A DNA stretch of 6,727 bases from assembly GCA_013334545.1 (NCBI GenBank), contig JAAXXJ010000164.1:1-6727 (forward strand). Direction: 5' to 3'. A model generated the notes under the pieces. It saw only the letters and a program-made list of their open reading frames with translations, did not search any database and was not told the origin of the DNA. The position numbers and the translations under genes are program-made. Position 1 is the first letter of the stretch; each line of letters opens with the position of its first letter. This document shows positions 5,168 to 6,727 of the stretch, piece after piece. The stretch comes from Nitrospirota bacterium. GTDB lineage: Bacteria > Nitrospirota > UBA9217.

Positions 5168-6502
5168 TCACGTCTGGATCCCGTATTTCTTGAGTTTCAG
5201 GTACAGTGTCTTCCGGTCGATGCCGAGGAGCTGGCTTGCCCTGGACTGGTTGCCGTTCGCCTCCTTCAGCACCCGCAGGATGTAGTTCTTCTCCATCTCT
5301 TCGAGCGACGGGTTGGTCCCCAGCTCGGCGATCACCGCCGGGGTCGGGACCGACAGGTCCTCCGCACCCAGCAGGTTCGATTCGCACAGGATCACCGCAC
5401 GCTCCACGACGTTCTCCAGTTCGCGCACGTTGCCCGGCCAGTGGTACCCCGCGAGCAGCTCCAGGGCATCGGATGTCAGGTCCGTGATGGATTTGTCGAG
5501 TTTCTTCGCGTACTGCTTCAGGAAATGGCGGGCCAGTGCCGCAATGTCCTCCTTCCGCTCCCGGAGCGGCGGAAGCGTGATGTTGATGACGTTCAACCGG
5601 TAATACAGGTCCTCGCGGAACGTCCCTTGTTTGATCATGGCGGCAAGGTCCTTGTTCGTGGCGGCGATCAGTCGCACATCGACGGTCAGGGCCTTGTTCC
5701 CGCCCACGCGCCGGAACTCGCCGGAGTCGAGGAACCGCAGGAGCTTGGCCTGCAGGCCGATGGGCATCTCGCCGATCTCGTCGAGAAAGAGCGTCCCCGT
5801 ATCCGCCACCTCCACGAGGCCGTGCTTCAGCTGGTAGGCGCTGGTGAAGGCGCCCTTCTCATGACCGAAGATCTCGGACTCGATGAGGCTTTCCGACAGG
5901 CTCGCGCAGTTCAGGGCGATGAACGGCGTGTCCTTGCGCTTGCTGTAGTGCCAGACCGTGTTTGCGACCAGTTCCTTGCCTGTGCCGCTCTCGCCCTGGA
6001 TGAACACCGGCGAGTCCGTGGGCGCCACCTTCCGGATGAGCGCAAGGATGTCCTTCAGCTGCCGGCTGGTGCCGACGAACTCGAACGGCGACTCCTTCCG
6101 GACCAGCTCCTGCTCCAGCAGCTTGCTCTTGACGCTCAGTCGGCCGTACTCGCAGGCGCGGTCCACGACGATCGCCAGTTCATCGAGCTTGTAGGGCTTG
6201 GTGAGGTAGTCGTAGGCGCCGTTCTTCATGGCCTCCACCGCTGTCTCGACCGTGGCCTTGCCGGTCAGCACGACGATGGGTGGTGCCGACGGGTCCTCCT
6301 TCAGCTTCTTCATGAGCGACAGGCCGTCGACACCGGGCATGACCACGTCGAGCAGGATCGCGTCGAAAGGATTTTCGCGCATCAGCCGCAGGGCCTCGCC
6401 GCCGTCGGCCGCCACGGACACGGCACACCCCTTGCGGGCGAGCTCGTTCTTGAGCAGCCTCCGGAATGGCTCTTCATCATCGACAACAAGGATATTGTTC
6501 AT
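5168..6502 (-). CDS. NtrC-family sigma54-dependent response regulator (receiver, AAA+, Fis-type HTH)
   Basis: This 444-aa cytoplasmic DNA-binding activator is complete. The receiver (about 1-120) has acidic residues D8 and D9, the phospho-acceptor D52 in ILLDVVMPG, T80 and K102 in YLTKPY. The AAA+ domain (about 140-375) has Walker A GESGTGKE (170-177), the sigma54-contact loop GAFTSA (217-222, usually GAFTGA), Walker B LFLDEIGE with D241-E242, and the arginine-containing FREDLYYRLNV segment. The C-terminal Fis-type helix-turn-helix (about 400-440) reads NQSRASQLLGIDRKTLYLKLKKYGI. Family role: after phosphorylation by a sensor kinase the protein oligomerises and uses ATP to open sigma54-RNA polymerase at -24/-12 promoters. 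No kinase gene is in the window; it may lie beyond base 6727. The ATG at 6500-6502 gives the standard MNNILVVDDEE start, with a weak GGA Shine-Dalgarno 5 nt away. Target genes are unknown. Confidence 0.96.
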   Translation of the reverse strand: MNNILVVDDEEPFRRLLKNELARKGCAVSVAADGGEALRLMRENPFDAILLDVVMPGVDGLSLMKKLKEDPSAPPIVVLTGKATVETAVEAMKNGAYDYLTKPYKLDELAIVVDRACEYGRLSVKSKLLEQELVRKESPFEFVGTSRQLKDILALIRKVAPTDSPVFIQGESGTGKELVANTVWHYSKRKDTPFIALNCASLSESLIESEIFGHEKGAFTSAYQLKHGLVEVADTGTLFLDEIGEMPIGLQAKLLRFLDSGEFRRVGGNKALTVDVRLIAATNKDLAAMIKQGTFREDLYYRLNVINITLPPLRERKEDIAALARHFLKQYAKKLDKSITDLTSDALELLAGYHWPGNVRELENVVERAVILCESNLLGAEDLSVPTPAVIAELGTNPSLEEMEKNYILRVLKEANGNQSRASQLLGIDRKTLYLKLKKYGIQT

Positions 6503-6505
6503 AAT

Positions 6506-6524
6506 GATCCGGGCTGGATCCCGG
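6506..6524 (-). promoter_or_regulatory. Overlapping alternative hairpins at the response regulator ribosome binding site
   Basis: Two mutually exclusive short stems can form in the mRNA: CCGGG with CCCGG (6509-6513 and 6520-6524, 6-nt loop), or GATCC with GGATC (6506-6510 and 6516-6520, 5-nt loop). Both include the only Shine-Dalgarno-like bases (GGA, 6508-6510), 5 nt before the ATG. They could reduce translation of the regulator. Stems of 5 bp are short, so chance is a real alternative. Confidence 0.35.
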
Positions 6525-6550
6525 CAACAGAAAGAAAAGAGTTATTTCTT

Positions 6551-6706
6551 CACCACAGAGAAACGGAGGCACAGAGAACTTCTCATGGGACCACGGATAC
6601 ATACGGATAGGTTGTTAAGAACAGCAAGACCGCAGCCCGTTACGCGCCTGTCTTTGATCGCATTGATCTGTTGTTGCTCCTCTCCGTGTCTCTGTGCCTC
6701 TGTGGC
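6551..6706. repeat. Inverted-repeat element B (CACAGAG-type, about 156 bp) upstream of the response regulator
   Basis: The left arm (6553-6578) and the reverse complement of the right arm (6680-6705) agree at 20 of 26 positions without gaps, so they are more diverged than in element A. The right arm shares 21 identical bases (6686-6706) with element A (3463-3483). The internal motif CACGGATA...CGGAT (6592-6608) matches that of element A at 14 of 17 positions and lies on the same side. The inner 100 bp otherwise show no clear similarity to element A. No coding sequence is visible. The element begins 49 bp upstream of the regulator start codon. The last 21 bases of the window, beyond the element, are too short to interpret. 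Confidence 0.85.
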
Positions 6707-6727
6707 AAATAGCATCCTCAATGGCTC

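Noticed and set aside
5441..6610. Long plus-strand open frame (389 codons) opposite the response regulator
   Set aside because: It is antisense to a fully conserved NtrC-family gene in GC-rich DNA, where long mirror frames are expected. Its product has no recognisable domain and it has no good ribosome binding site.

Overview
This is a GC-rich bacterial window in which every convincing gene lies on the minus strand, so transcription runs from high to low coordinates. The gene content fits a Gram-negative-type environmental bacterium: a Tat-exported periplasmic binding protein, an NtrC-type sigma54 activator and the start of a Bug/TctC-type binding protein. The CACAGAG-type intergenic repeats are, from memory, frequent in Desulfobacterota/Nitrospirota-like genomes. 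That phylum guess is weak and rests on general knowledge, not on a marker gene.

Layout in the direction of transcription. (1) 6727-6503 is non-coding and mostly filled by an inverted-repeat element (B, 6551-6706). (2) 6502-5168 is a complete NtrC-family response regulator: receiver, AAA+ and Fis-type HTH. (3) 5167-4927 holds a GC-rich hairpin after the regulator stop, a good sigma70-like promoter (TTGACT-17-TACCGT) and a leader of about 175 nt with a 51-nt stem-loop. (4) 4926-400 is a complete CUT1-type ABC importer: Tat-exported substrate-binding protein, ATPase, permease 1 and permease 2. The ATPase and permease 1 overlap by ATGA. The binding protein and ATPase are separated by a second inverted-repeat element (A, 3308-3484). 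The two permeases are separated by about 116 nt containing an imperfect hairpin. (5) 399-101 is a 299-nt intergenic stretch with a weak promoter candidate. (6) 100-1 is the 5' end of a gene with a Sec signal peptide and a Bug/TctC-like mature N terminus, running off the window.

How the parts work together: the binding protein captures a solute, probably a sugar, polyol or similar compound (the substrate cannot be read from sequence), in the periplasm. The two permeases form the channel and the ATPase drives import. The gene order and the repeat between binding protein and ATPase suggest that the binding protein is made in excess over the membrane parts. The response regulator may control neighbouring or distant sigma54 promoters, but I found no convincing -24/-12 site in the window, so a link to this transporter is unproven. 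The most unusual signal is the pair of related palindromic elements A and B. They share a 21-base identical arm segment, a CACGGATA...CGGAT internal motif and the same orientation, and each lies just upstream of a minus-strand start codon. I see no defence system, CRISPR array, RNA gene or transposase.
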